From positions 53,670-117,669 of the forward strand of contig JAUIHS010000014.1 in NCBI GenBank assembly GCA_030432255.1: a DNA stretch of 64,000 bases. Direction: 5' to 3'. This DNA comes from Phycisphaerae bacterium. GTDB taxonomy: Bacteria; Planctomycetota; Phycisphaerae; Phycisphaerales; UBA1924. Numbering within the stretch: the first letter of the stretch is position 1; each line of letters begins with the position of its first letter. The position numbers were made by a program, and so were the translations under genes. Of this stretch, positions 9,259-18,430 are shown one piece after another. The notes under the pieces are model-generated. The model saw nothing but the letters and a program-made list of their open reading frames with translations. It was not told the DNA's origin and did not search any database.

Positions 9259-10265
9259 GATTCTTCTCCTCTGCGGTCACGCCTCGCGAATACGAAGAGC
9301 GTCCCGATCAGGACACTCGCGCTGGCCGGCGCGGGAACGAATGACAGGTCCAGCGTGTAGAGCCGGTAGACGTTCACATCGGTGGACTCATCCGGGAAGT
9401 TGACGGTGTACATGAGCGTGGAGCCATCCGGTGAGATGGTCGGGTACTGCGGGTGATGCGCATCATCCGTCCATTGCCGCAGATCACCTGAAGCGAGTTC
9501 CATGGACCACAGGTCCCACTGGCCATCCAGTTCGCGCGAGAAGAAGACTGTGCTTCCGTCCGGAGACCATGCCGGGTTCCTGACGTTTCCGAAGGCGTCG
9601 TCGGTCATGCGGGTTGCGCCGCTGCCGTTCGACCCCACCAGCCACAGGCTGCTGACGCTGCTCTGCGTCTGGCGCTTGGTGTACGCGAGCGTCTCCGAGT
9701 TGATCCCGGCTCCCCATTCCACGTCACGAATGCCCGAACCCGTGAGGACTGTGCTGTAGCCGGACGCCGGGTCCCCGGTTCCGACATAGATGCGGTTGCC
9801 GCTGAAACTCGGGTTGTAGACGAACGCCCACTTGTTGCCGTCCGGGTTGAAGCGGATCGGTGTGTGGTGTCCGCTGATGGTTGTGCGGTTCCGGCTTGTC
9901 GAGCCGTCGTCCTGCGCGTGGGCCATGTACCACGCGCCGTCTCGATCATCGCGCCAGTACACCTCGCTCGTACCCGGTCGGTACGACGGTCCGTGGGCCG
10001 ATCCGTACTGACCGAATGCCTCGTTCCCCCGGAAGAACGTGATCTGGGTTCGGTCGCTTCCGTCAGCATTCGCCGTGAAGACGTTCGGACGGTTGAAGTT
10101 CGAATACGTCGTATCGAGCGTGAAGACGATGCGGGAACCATCGTCATTCCAGCGCGCCCAGCGACCGTCCATCAGGTAGGAAGGCGACGGGAAGAGCCCG
10201 GCCAGGGCGGGTGCGGACACAAGAAGCGCACCCGGAACAGAAACCTTGGACATCAAATGCACCAT
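9255..10265 (-). CDS. Exported PD40/TolB-type beta-propeller with PEP-CTERM-like tail
   Basis: I place the start at the ATG ending at 10265 (MVHLMSKVSVPGALLVSAPALAG, a signal peptide) because GGAG lies nine bases upstream; the ATG at 10280 is an alternative without one. The body carries repeated WD40-like PD40 units: ARWNDDGSRIVFT, SYRPGTSEVYWRDD, IRFNPDGNKWAFVYN, PAWSPDGSTVFFSRE and PTISPDGSTLMYTV. These build a TolB-type propeller. The C-terminus has FVPAPAS, a hydrophobic segment and an Arg-rich end (RRDRRGEES). It sits between the HAF/C39 gene and the NxxGxxxAF gene with short or overlapping junctions, which indicates one operon. Binding partner unknown. Confidence 0.8.
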   Translation of the reverse strand: MVHLMSKVSVPGALLVSAPALAGLFPSPSYLMDGRWARWNDDGSRIVFTLDTTYSNFNRPNVFTANADGSDRTQITFFRGNEAFGQYGSAHGPSYRPGTSEVYWRDDRDGAWYMAHAQDDGSTSRNRTTISGHHTPIRFNPDGNKWAFVYNPSFSGNRIYVGTGDPASGYSTVLTGSGIRDVEWGAGINSETLAYTKRQTQSSVSSLWLVGSNGSGATRMTDDAFGNVRNPAWSPDGSTVFFSRELDGQWDLWSMELASGDLRQWTDDAHHPQYPTISPDGSTLMYTVNFPDESTDVNVYRLYTLDLSFVPAPASASVLIGTLFVFARRDRRGEES

Positions 10266-10320
10266 CTTCAGATTCTCCATCAGGGAGGACAGGAGGAGTC
10301 GGGTCAGCCAGCGGAAGGTC

Positions 10321-12495
10321 TCAGGAGCGGCGGCGCCGCCGCAGTGCCAGCAGCGCAAGTCCTGCCAGTGAGCCTGTTGCCGGTGCCGGGACCTCATAGG
10401 TGATCGAGTACGACGCGCCGCCGACCAGGTCGGATGCGTCCCCCTGGAAGACGAACTGCTGGGGATCAAATCCTTCGATGTCGCTGATCCCGAAGTTCAG
10501 TGTCCATTCACCCTCGTCGAGGGCGAAGAGGGTGAACGTGTAGTCGCCATCCAGCAGGTCGGCCACGTAGAAGTCAACCGGCAGATACGCTTCCGTATCA
10601 ATCAATGTCCCGTCCGGGCTTCTCACCGCGTCGATGCGGCCGTAGAAGCTGTCCGGGATTTCGTTGTACATCTCGCCCGTGCCACCATTGGCCGTGGGGT
10701 CGAATCCGAGACGACGTCCCTGGGGGTCCGTGATCACGAACTCCACCGGAGAGTGCATCGTTCCCTGGATGGCATCATCCTCACCCGATGCTTCCGCGTA
10801 TGTGGCCCAGCGGTCGCGGAGCCAGGAGAGGTCGGCGTCGATCGGTTGCGTCGCGCCCGGCCGCCGTCCGTTCTCGTAGGCGATGTACTGGTCGAGCGTC
10901 AGCGTGTCGATCTCGGTTTCATCGAGGCCGGAGTGGTAGCTCCCGGGATTGCGCACGAGGATCTCGCCATTCTCGACGCGGTACGCCACGATGGCATGCG
11001 TCCCGTTGGCATAGTCAAACGTGTTCGTGGTCGCTGAGTAATACGGCACACGCAGCACGATCGGGCCGTGCTCGGCGGTCAGGCGCTTGACCTCCGCCAC
11101 CAGTGCCTCCCGGGTGGCACCCGTGAAGTTGTGCGAACGGAAGTTGACCGGAACGCCCTCACCCATTTCCTGTCCGTAGTTCGCCACCGAGGGAACCTCG
11201 CCGTACGAGAGGATGCCCTGTGTCGTCATGTGCGGCGTCAGGAATGCGTTCAAATCGCCGGGCGTCACCGAGTGACCGAAGGTGTTGAGCAGCATGGAGG
11301 TCGAGGTCACGAAACAGCCCGCATCGCCGAAGGATGTCGATGAATCACCGAGGTACGCATCGTTCGTCCAGACATTCGTGCGGTTGTCATCCTGCACCTG
11401 CATGGGCGGTGCCGCGAGTCGCAGCATCACAGCCCGCTGATCACCCTCGGGGCTGTACCCCGTGCCGACGATCTGCCCGCAACTGTTGATGTCCGACAAC
11501 TCGGTGATCGACCAGCCACTTCCCGCCGCGAGCAGGCTGTTCGCGTCATACCGGCGCCCGTCCCGGAAAAGGGTCGGCACGTTCCCCCGCGCGCTCGAAC
11601 GCTTGCCCGTCGCGTGACCAAAGTCATTCACGCCAGTCAACTCACCCACCGAGCCCAGGTTGATCCGATCGCTCACCGCACCGGTCAGCGGATCGACCTT
11701 TGCCAGCACGCCGCGAATGCTCGGGCCACTTCCGCCGCCAGGCGGGATCTCAAAGTCGCCCCTCGTCGGCTGGGGACCACCGCCGCCGATGTCGCGTTCG
11801 GTGATGAAGGCGCCATACCCGTTCTGCGACACCGCCGTTGCCACGGAGTGGTCACCTCCGAGGCCCGCATGCACATCCACCACGCCGTGATTCGGTGTCC
11901 ACATGTACGCGTGCTCACCCGTGTCGGTGTAGCCGGAACCCACGATCATCTCGCCGGCCATCGCTGCCGAGTTTGCGACGTTGAATCCCCCGCCTCGCGA
12001 AGACACGCCCAACTCTTCTGCCAGCGACTCGCCCGGCGTCCACGTGTAGCCACGTTCAAATGTGATCCGACCGCTGGCCGCGTCGATCCCCACCGGCGCA
12101 CCCAGTCGCCACCCTTCGCCGTTCGGGGCGACAGCGGACAGGTCGGTCCAGCCACCGGCACCGTCTGAGAGGATTGGGACCGTCCCGGCTGGGAAGCTCA
12201 TGGCGGCCACTCGACCATTGTCATCAATGGCCGTTCCGATTGACGTATACAGGCCCTGGAAGCGCCCGAGGTCCACCATGCCCCCCGAGGTACTCCAACT
12301 GAATGCCCGTCGATACCCGGACAGATCGCCGGGCCATGCGAATCCCGTTGCGTACCCCGTTTCGCTGATCCGGGTCGCCACCGTTCCCCCGGCAAACGAA
12401 CCCATGTCAACCACTTCGTAAACCCGGGCTCCGGCACCCAGCGAGACCTCGGAACCGGCCAGGATCAGGACCATCGTCATCACACGAATGGACAT
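10321..12495 (-). CDS. Exported HAF-repeat and C39-like peptidase protein with PEP-CTERM-like tail
   Basis: The 724 residues begin with a signal peptide and then carry HAF-type extracellular repeats up to about residue 360 (for example GTAIDDNGRVAAM, GVNDFGHATGK and DINSCGQIVGTGYS). Residues about 375-530 look like a papain-fold C39-type peptidase domain, with C394 in GDAGCFVTSTSMLLN, H500 in NGTHAIVAYRV, and ILVRNPGSY giving a possible Asn/Asp. The rest is beta-rich and ends EVPAPATG, hydrophobic, RRRRRS, a PEP-CTERM-like signal. It is the first gene of a three-gene operon of exported proteins. C39 domains cleave leader peptides in exporters, but here there is no ABC transporter, so the substrate is open. 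Confidence 0.8.
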   Translation of the reverse strand: MSIRVMTMVLILAGSEVSLGAGARVYEVVDMGSFAGGTVATRISETGYATGFAWPGDLSGYRRAFSWSTSGGMVDLGRFQGLYTSIGTAIDDNGRVAAMSFPAGTVPILSDGAGGWTDLSAVAPNGEGWRLGAPVGIDAASGRITFERGYTWTPGESLAEELGVSSRGGGFNVANSAAMAGEMIVGSGYTDTGEHAYMWTPNHGVVDVHAGLGGDHSVATAVSQNGYGAFITERDIGGGGPQPTRGDFEIPPGGGSGPSIRGVLAKVDPLTGAVSDRINLGSVGELTGVNDFGHATGKRSSARGNVPTLFRDGRRYDANSLLAAGSGWSITELSDINSCGQIVGTGYSPEGDQRAVMLRLAAPPMQVQDDNRTNVWTNDAYLGDSSTSFGDAGCFVTSTSMLLNTFGHSVTPGDLNAFLTPHMTTQGILSYGEVPSVANYGQEMGEGVPVNFRSHNFTGATREALVAEVKRLTAEHGPIVLRVPYYSATTNTFDYANGTHAIVAYRVENGEILVRNPGSYHSGLDETEIDTLTLDQYIAYENGRRPGATQPIDADLSWLRDRWATYAEASGEDDAIQGTMHSPVEFVITDPQGRRLGFDPTANGGTGEMYNEIPDSFYGRIDAVRSPDGTLIDTEAYLPVDFYVADLLDGDYTFTLFALDEGEWTLNFGISDIEGFDPQQFVFQGDASDLVGGASYSITYEVPAPATGSLAGLALLALRRRRRS

Positions 12496-12906
12496 GCGTG
12501 CTTCCCTTCATCGCCCCTGATCCAACCACGCTCCAAGTTGTCCCGACGCAACCGCGCCACGTTTCGGAACACCTCGCATGGCAGGGTGAGCACGATGAGA
12601 ACACGCCAACCGCCCGACGCATCGCGCGCCGGGGTCCCTGGTCGTTCATTGGATTTCGCACATCACGAGCGCGGCCCTCCTGAGACCGGCGCTTCCGCAA
12701 AGTATGTTCCTTCCTGCCGCGAACCTACCGCCATGAGATAGGCGATTGCAACGAAAATTCCGGCTCCTTACGTGAGATTCAATGTTTGAAATGGACCGAC
12801 CCCCGAAACCGGTACCCCTGCGCGTGGCCGACCTTCAACGCGTGATGAGCCGCGCCGGACCTGAACGGTGCGTCTTCGGTGAACAGATCTCATCGGAGTC
12901 ACCACC
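12496..12906. other. Divergent intergenic region of 411 bases
   Basis: This gap separates the start of the minus-strand PEP-CTERM operon from the plus-strand secreted hydrolase, so it must hold promoters for both. GGAG lies eight bases before the ATG at 12907. The stretch around 12735-12795 is less GC-rich than its surroundings. I see no gene, tRNA or clear palindrome. Confidence 0.4.
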
Positions 12907-15900
12907 ATGCGCATTCGAATGCTGACGATCACCCTGCTGGCGGGCCTCTTGGGTCATGTCGGAGCCCCCGCGGCCGATGCCCAGAACCTCACCATCTCCC
13001 CGGGCACAGTCGCCGGCGGCTTCCTTGCAACGGGGAATATCACCGGTGCACCGGCCGGAACCATCATCTTCATCGGTGCCTCACACCCAGCGGTCTCGGC
13101 TCCTGCAACCGTGACCATCCCGCCCTTTGGCAATTCGGTCACATTCTTCGTATTCACCAACCCAACGCCCGCCGACGTGACCGTTCCCATCACGGCCGGC
13201 TTCACACCGAGTGTCCCCTTCGATACTGAGACCCTGACGGTCCGGGCCCCGCGGATCGCCTCGCTCATTGCCAGTCCCGACTCGACAGCGGGTGGTGATT
13301 CCTCACAACTGCAGCTCGCGCTGACATCGCCGGCACCGACCGGCGGGCTGACCCTCCCGCTCTCCAATTCCAACCCCAACCTTGCCGATGCGCCCGCGTC
13401 CATCTTCGTCCCTTCGGGGGCGGTGAGCGCCTCCGTCACCGTCAACACGGTCGGAGTGTCCACCAACGCCTTCACGATCCTTGAGACCTCGCTCCTCGAT
13501 TCTGTCGGGATGGATCGACTGGTTGTCACGCCGGCACAACTCGTTTCCGCGGAGATTCTCGATCCGCAGGCCGTGCCCGGTATGAAGACCACGCTCAGGA
13601 TCACACTTGAGGGCGAGGCCATCGACTGTGATCGCATCCTCAGTTTCAGTGCCGATTCATCACGTGGCTCAGAGACAGTCATCCTTCCCCCGGGTGCGCG
13701 GATTCCACCGGGAAGCAGCACCGTTGACGTTCCGGTGATCCTTCCCAACACCGAAGAGTGCCTCGTGGTCGACATCACGGTCACCGATACCTCGGATGGG
13801 AGCTCAGTTGAGGAACGCGTCACATTGCGTGGCATCAACGATGAAGTTGAATTCAACCTGCCGTTCCAGTGCAATTCCGACGTGTCGACCGGTGTCGTCA
13901 TCGCGGACATGGATGGCGACGGGGATAACGATGTGCTCAGCGCCATTGGTGGCGCTGCCGGCATCGATCCCGGCGTCGAGGTCTTTCCCAATGATGGAAT
14001 CGGCCGCCTTCCCGATGACTCCGCCTGGGACTACACCGATGATGCGCTGCGTGACATCATTGATCTCGATGCGCGGGATGTCATCAACAACGATGGTTTC
14101 CCCGATCCCATCATTCTCAATCGATCGAACGCCACCGTGACCGTTCTCGAGAACCAGAGATTCGGATTCGAGCGCGCCTGGAACGCACGCACCGAGGTGC
14201 GACCGATCGCCCTGACGACCGGTGATGTGAACGCTGACGGCATCATGGACTATGTCGTCACCTCCGAGACGCTCAATTCCGTCGAAGTCCTTCGTGGCTT
14301 TGGCAATGGTGCAGCGACCACAGGTCCCGTCTCTTCCGGACCTTTCCCCGCCGATGTCACGCTGGGCTACATCAACAGTGATCCGTACCTCGATGCCATC
14401 ACCGGGTGTTACGGCACCGGCGGTGTGGGGCAGGTCGGCATCCACTATGGCGATTCCGCCGCCACGCTCTCCTCGCCGATGTTCATTGATCTGGATGCGC
14501 CGGTGACGGCGGTCGTGGCCGCGGACTTCGACGCGGATGGTGACGATGACATCGCGGCGTGCACTGCGGCTGCCGAGATCTTCATCATTCTGAATGATGC
14601 GACCATCAGGCCCATCGAGAGACATGCCATCAATGCGATCGCGACTGACATCCGGGCCGTGGACGTCGAAGATGACGGCGACATCGATCTCGTGTTCTCC
14701 TGCGATGGCGCCCATGAAGCGGGGGTCCTGCTCAATACCGGCTGCGGTCTCTTTGACCCGCTCGACCCGATCATGCTTCCCGTCGACAGTGGGCCGCGGC
14801 TTGCGGTCGGTCACCTCAACCGCGATGACCGCATCGACGTGGTGCTGACGCGCCCGCAGGAGGATGAAGTTCTGGAGGTCCTGCAACTTGGCCAGCCCTG
14901 CGCCACGTACATCGTCATGACGATTCACGGTCAGGATGCGCAGGGATTCAATCCGCTCTGGAAGGAAGAGGATCCCACCAATCCACATGGCTGGCCCAAT
15001 GCGGATTCCAACCCCGCAACCACCCAGGGACCGATGTTTGATGAACTCGAGACCTTCGTCGATGAGATCAACTACATCCGCACTGAGCGGGCCGGGCTCT
15101 GCCCCATCCGACTCCTGACTCACGAGTTTGACTGGGTCAACATGACCGGCCGGGGCCAGCGCGCGATCCTGGCTTCGCGATTCTTCTTCATGATGACGTT
15201 CCTCACTTCCGATCTTGGAGACATACCGCTCGTCGCGGCGGGACTCGCCTCCGAATTCCTGGGCAGGTTGCAGACTGCCACCGCATCCCGGGAGGCCGCC
15301 GGACTTGCCATGGATGATCTCAGGGACCTCGTCGAACAGGCCCGCTACCTCGATCCCGAGGCGCCGATCTTCATTGACATCGTCTGCCACAGCCGCGGCA
15401 CGACGGTCACGAGTGAACTTCTTCGTCGCCTGGTTGCAGAGGGTGACATGCCGCTCGGCGAGGGTGTCTCCCTTTCGGTCAGCTACATTTCCGTGATTGA
15501 ACCTCTCTTCCCGTTCGGAATCCCTCGTCCCGGCGCCAGTGCCGGCGATCTCATGGGTGACCCCTTCGTTGATCGGCATGCGAGCGAGACCCGCATCGCG
15601 CACTTCTTCGAGAATCGCGCCTGCATCACATCCGGTGGCATCTGCGTTGGCAACCAGTTCTTCGGCATCGACTTCTCGACGTGGATCAACACCCTCGGGA
15701 TCAGCATGCCACTGGATGCGCTGGTCGAGTTTGCCGGCTACCCCAAGTCCATCGGCGATCCGTCCCTCGCACCGGACGTTCAGTCTCTCGTCGCGTCGGA
15801 CCACAATTCCATCGTGGCGCAGTTCTCGTTCATCAGCCCGATTGATGTTGGCCTTCCCGCCACCATCCCGGTCGGCCCTCCGAGTCGGGCGTGCCCGCAC

Positions 15901-15945
15901 ATCCCATGTTCAACTTCGCCTGGACTTCATACTTCGGTGACATGA
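12907..15945 (+). CDS. Secreted VCBS-repeat and alpha/beta-hydrolase protein, N-terminal part of a frameshifted gene
   Basis: The 1012 residues start with a signal peptide (MRIRMLTITLLAGLLGHVGAPAADAQ). Residues about 30-320 are beta-sandwich-like. Residues about 330-665 carry six FG-GAP/VCBS-type units with calcium loops (ADMDGDGDNDVLS, GDVNADGIMDYVV, ADFDADGDDDIAA, VEDDGDIDLVF). From about 670 there is an alpha/beta-hydrolase-like region: H674-G675 after a beta strand, S829 in a CHSRG nucleophile elbow (Cys instead of the first Gly), and D965-H966 near the end. The last 15 or so residues (ACPHIPCSTSPGLHTSVT) look like out-of-frame read-through. The true continuation is the next frame, which supplies the dockerin end. 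Confidence 0.75.
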   Translation: MRIRMLTITLLAGLLGHVGAPAADAQNLTISPGTVAGGFLATGNITGAPAGTIIFIGASHPAVSAPATVTIPPFGNSVTFFVFTNPTPADVTVPITAGFTPSVPFDTETLTVRAPRIASLIASPDSTAGGDSSQLQLALTSPAPTGGLTLPLSNSNPNLADAPASIFVPSGAVSASVTVNTVGVSTNAFTILETSLLDSVGMDRLVVTPAQLVSAEILDPQAVPGMKTTLRITLEGEAIDCDRILSFSADSSRGSETVILPPGARIPPGSSTVDVPVILPNTEECLVVDITVTDTSDGSSVEERVTLRGINDEVEFNLPFQCNSDVSTGVVIADMDGDGDNDVLSAIGGAAGIDPGVEVFPNDGIGRLPDDSAWDYTDDALRDIIDLDARDVINNDGFPDPIILNRSNATVTVLENQRFGFERAWNARTEVRPIALTTGDVNADGIMDYVVTSETLNSVEVLRGFGNGAATTGPVSSGPFPADVTLGYINSDPYLDAITGCYGTGGVGQVGIHYGDSAATLSSPMFIDLDAPVTAVVAADFDADGDDDIAACTAAAEIFIILNDATIRPIERHAINAIATDIRAVDVEDDGDIDLVFSCDGAHEAGVLLNTGCGLFDPLDPIMLPVDSGPRLAVGHLNRDDRIDVVLTRPQEDEVLEVLQLGQPCATYIVMTIHGQDAQGFNPLWKEEDPTNPHGWPNADSNPATTQGPMFDELETFVDEINYIRTERAGLCPIRLLTHEFDWVNMTGRGQRAILASRFFFMMTFLTSDLGDIPLVAAGLASEFLGRLQTATASREAAGLAMDDLRDLVEQARYLDPEAPIFIDIVCHSRGTTVTSELLRRLVAEGDMPLGEGVSLSVSYISVIEPLFPFGIPRPGASAGDLMGDPFVDRHASETRIAHFFENRACITSGGICVGNQFFGIDFSTWINTLGISMPLDALVEFAGYPKSIGDPSLAPDVQSLVASDHNSIVAQFSFISPIDVGLPATIPVGPPSRACPHIPCSTSPGLHTSVT

Positions 15946-16763
15946 TGCGCGAGCCGACGCGCGAGATTCCTGACCCGACGGAGTGGCCCGGGACTGCTGT
16001 CCGCTCTGCCGACCGGGGTGAGGAAGAGCCCGTCGACTTCGTACTCGATCCCGAGTTCGATGAAAGCGCCGACCTCGTGACCGCGGCGGATCGCCTCCTT
16101 GCCGATGCTGAAGTCCTCTCCTTCTTCACCGGCGAACTCGATGACATCCGGTTGGAGGTTGAGGACATCTGCGCGGAGCGATGGCCGGATGATGGTGCCT
16201 GGATCCCCACGCGCCCTGATGTGCGGACCGGGTCCGAAGCGGGCGATGCCTATGCCGAATTCTTCCGTCCAACCCAACTCTCTCAGAAGCTCGACACTGC
16301 ATCGGTTGACGAGGATGATCTTGCCATCTGGTTCGACATCGAGTTCATCGATCAACAGGATGGCTTCCTCATTGCAGCGCTCTCCGGACCGGGGATCGAA
16401 GCGTGCGAAGCCTGGTATGCCTCGGACCGGGGGGGCCGCCGCGCCTATGAGTCCATCGCCGCGTCGCGAGACCCGACCATTGTGGATGCCTTCGGCAACG
16501 ACTCCGGCGACGAGATCTACCTGTACGGGGCCGGCGTCCGGGTCTACCGCGTGACCGCCGTTGACCCCGTCGTTCCGGTCTGTGTCGGTGACACCAACGG
16601 CGACAACGCTGTCAACTTCGCCGACCTCGAGATTCTCCTCGATGCATGGGGCTCGATTGTGACGCCCGGGGAAGAGGGAGATATCAACGGGGACGGCCGC
16701 GTCGACTTCGCCGATCTGGAGATCCTCCTTGAGGAATGGGGAACCACCTGCGATGGAGCATGA
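15891..16763 (+). CDS. C-terminal, dockerin-bearing part of the frameshifted secreted hydrolase
   Basis: This frame overlaps the end of the preceding reading frame by 55 bases and has no ribosome site, so it is probably not an independent gene. Its first residues (VPAHPMFNFAWTSYFGDMM) continue the hydrolase sequence naturally if one base is restored in the G run near 15888 (cggg). The 290 residues end with two dockerin-like repeats, GDTNGDNAVNFADLEILLDAWG and a second with GDINGDGRVDFADLEILL. The joined product would be about 1,285 residues, from signal peptide to dockerin, as in other exported proteins of this window. Either a sequencing error or a genuine inactivating mutation would explain it. 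Confidence 0.75.
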   Translation: MPAHPMFNFAWTSYFGDMMREPTREIPDPTEWPGTAVRSADRGEEEPVDFVLDPEFDESADLVTAADRLLADAEVLSFFTGELDDIRLEVEDICAERWPDDGAWIPTRPDVRTGSEAGDAYAEFFRPTQLSQKLDTASVDEDDLAIWFDIEFIDQQDGFLIAALSGPGIEACEAWYASDRGGRRAYESIAASRDPTIVDAFGNDSGDEIYLYGAGVRVYRVTAVDPVVPVCVGDTNGDNAVNFADLEILLDAWGSIVTPGEEGDINGDGRVDFADLEILLEEWGTTCDGA

Positions 16764-16779
16764 TGAGCCGACGCAGCCT

Positions 16780-16844
16780 ATCCGGCACCGGGTGTGCAGT
16801 CTCCCCCGCAGACTGGCTGGGGGCCACGATTCTCCGTGCCGGAT
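16780..16844. repeat. Nested inverted repeats after the hydrolase gene
   Basis: ATCCGGCAC at 16780-16788 is perfectly complementary to GTGCCGGAT at 16836-16844. Inside lie AGTCT/AGACT (16798-16802 and 16810-16814) and CCCCC/GGGGG (16803-16807 and 16819-16823), which compete with each other. The element could be a terminator without a T tract, or a structured leader of the gene starting at 16944. Confidence 0.4.
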
Positions 16845-16943
16845 TCTGGTCGGACGCCCTGATTTCCCGCACAATTTCTGAGAGACCTGCCACCTCCATG
16901 CTACGTTCCCGTCCGCAGCCACAACGACCGGGCAGGGAACTTC

Positions 16944-18401
16944 GTGAACACCGCCGCGCAGACCACTCAACTCGCTCAACTTCTCGACGACGTCCAAGCG
17001 CGCCGCAACTGGTCACGGCCGGAATTGGCGAAGGCCCTGAATCGTGACCCGTCACGCCTGGTTCCTGCCAGCGGCAATCCGCGCATCGATCTCGTGGCTG
17101 CGATTGCCGGGGCGCTTGAACAGTCGGTTGGCTACGTCGTCGAACGCATCAACGGCCCCGCATGGGATCTCTCGCTGCCGAAGGACCAACCTCCCATCGA
17201 CGCCTCGTTCGAGCAACTCTGGGACGACGCGGTTGATGCCGCCTCGCAAGGCGAAGTGCGCCGACTGTACGTTGCCGCGGCACACCTGCATGCCGTCGCA
17301 TCGGATGACAGCCAGCGGGCGCTGGCCCACGGCCTGCGGGCCTCCGCGTGCCTTGAGCGCGGTCTCTTCCGGCAGGCCCTGGACACCATCCGGCGCGCGC
17401 CCAGGGCAGGAGAGGACTGGATCCGCCGAAACCTGCGCACCAATGAAGCCGAGGCGCTCTGCGGTCTCGGCTTCCTGGCCGAGGCCCACGCCATGTGCGA
17501 TGGAGTCACTCGGGACCTCGAAGCGACCGATCGTCGGCTCTGGACCAGATCCGAGCGAAACGACGACTGTTTCATTCGCGGCGTCCGCTCCAACATTCGT
17601 CGAAGGCTCGCGTCCAGCGATCCGGATCATGCGACTGCGCACCTTGAAGGTGCACATCGTGATGCGCTGAGAGCTCTCGAGACCTGCTACGAGATCGCGA
17701 GTCTTGTTCCCGAGAACCTCGTTCTGGCGCATGCGCACAGTCACCGAAGCGCTGTCATTGAGATCGAGGCACGCCTCGGTGTCACAGATCCGGAAACGGC
17801 GTGCGCCAGGCTTCTCAGTCACCTTGACCCACCATCGGAAGCCGGTCGCAACGAGCGCTGGTGGATCGCGATCGGATGGTCTGCCATCCACGGATGCAAC
17901 ATCGCGATTCACGCCCTCTCCGGCGAGCAGCGCAGCCGTAACTTTGCGATCTTCTCCGAGAAGGCGCTTGCGATTGCCGATCGCATCAGCAACGCCGGCA
18001 TCATCGCGCTGGCCCTTGAGCTCGAACACACGCTGGCGACCATTGAAGATGGTCCTGAGATTCTCCGTTCACTGCTCATGGACCACGAAGATGAGCGGCT
18101 CATGACACTTGGGCTCGGGAGCATGCGCCGGTTCAGGAGTCTGGGTCGCCATCACCTCGGTCTCGGCGACCCGACGGAGACACCGGTCCAGCGATTGGCG
18201 CGACTCGTCGATCTTGCATGCCGCGCACAGGGGATTTCACAGGGGGAACTGGCCCGCCGGGTCGGTCGCGATGTCTCGCGTCTCGTTCCCACTTCGGGAT
18301 TGCCCAAACTGGACTATGCGATCAGTCTTGCGGAGGCCCTGTGCTGGCCGGTGGAAGATGTCATTGATGCGGTCTGCGGTACGGACCTCGACCGCGTCTG
18401 A
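16944..18401 (+). CDS. Putative regulator with homologous HTH domains at both ends
   Basis: The 485-residue protein starts with GTG at 16944. Residues about 8-70 form an XRE-like helix-turn-helix (WSRPELAKALNRDPSRLVPASGNPRIDL). Residues about 413-480 form a second one (ISQGELARRVGRDVSRLVPTSGLPKLDY). The two share the unusual core RDxSRLVPxSGxPxxD and the following A-L-x-x-x-V-x-x-V-(I/V), so they look like an internal duplication. Between them, residues about 90-400 are helical and TPR-like (LYVAAAHLHAVASDDSQRALAHGLRASACLERGLF and similar), with no enzyme motif. The layout suggests a sensor or scaffold between two DNA-binding heads. Its neighbours give no target. Confidence 0.7.
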   Translation: MNTAAQTTQLAQLLDDVQARRNWSRPELAKALNRDPSRLVPASGNPRIDLVAAIAGALEQSVGYVVERINGPAWDLSLPKDQPPIDASFEQLWDDAVDAASQGEVRRLYVAAAHLHAVASDDSQRALAHGLRASACLERGLFRQALDTIRRAPRAGEDWIRRNLRTNEAEALCGLGFLAEAHAMCDGVTRDLEATDRRLWTRSERNDDCFIRGVRSNIRRRLASSDPDHATAHLEGAHRDALRALETCYEIASLVPENLVLAHAHSHRSAVIEIEARLGVTDPETACARLLSHLDPPSEAGRNERWWIAIGWSAIHGCNIAIHALSGEQRSRNFAIFSEKALAIADRISNAGIIALALELEHTLATIEDGPEILRSLLMDHEDERLMTLGLGSMRRFRSLGRHHLGLGDPTETPVQRLARLVDLACRAQGISQGELARRVGRDVSRLVPTSGLPKLDYAISLAEALCWPVEDVIDAVCGTDLDRV

Positions 18402-18417
18402 TCAGGGCAGTTGATCA
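18399..18417. terminator. Short hairpin between convergent genes
   Basis: TGATCA at 18399-18404, starting with the stop codon of the double-HTH gene, is repeated at 18412-18417 with a seven-base spacer. Because TGATCA is self-complementary, the two copies can form a six-pair hairpin. There is no T tract, and the stem is weak for a GC-rich genome. Confidence 0.2.
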
Positions 18418-18430
18418 CTCCGCAACATCG

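Noticed and set aside
10266..10469. Longer N-terminus for the PD40 propeller gene
   Set aside because: It overlaps the end of the upstream gene and reads as Ser/Arg-rich shadow sequence, while a signal peptide starts at 10265.
13804..15900. Long minus-strand open frame opposite the secreted hydrolase
   Set aside because: Its translation is charged, Asp/Arg/Gly-rich and without motifs. It mirrors the GC-rich codons of the real gene on the other strand.
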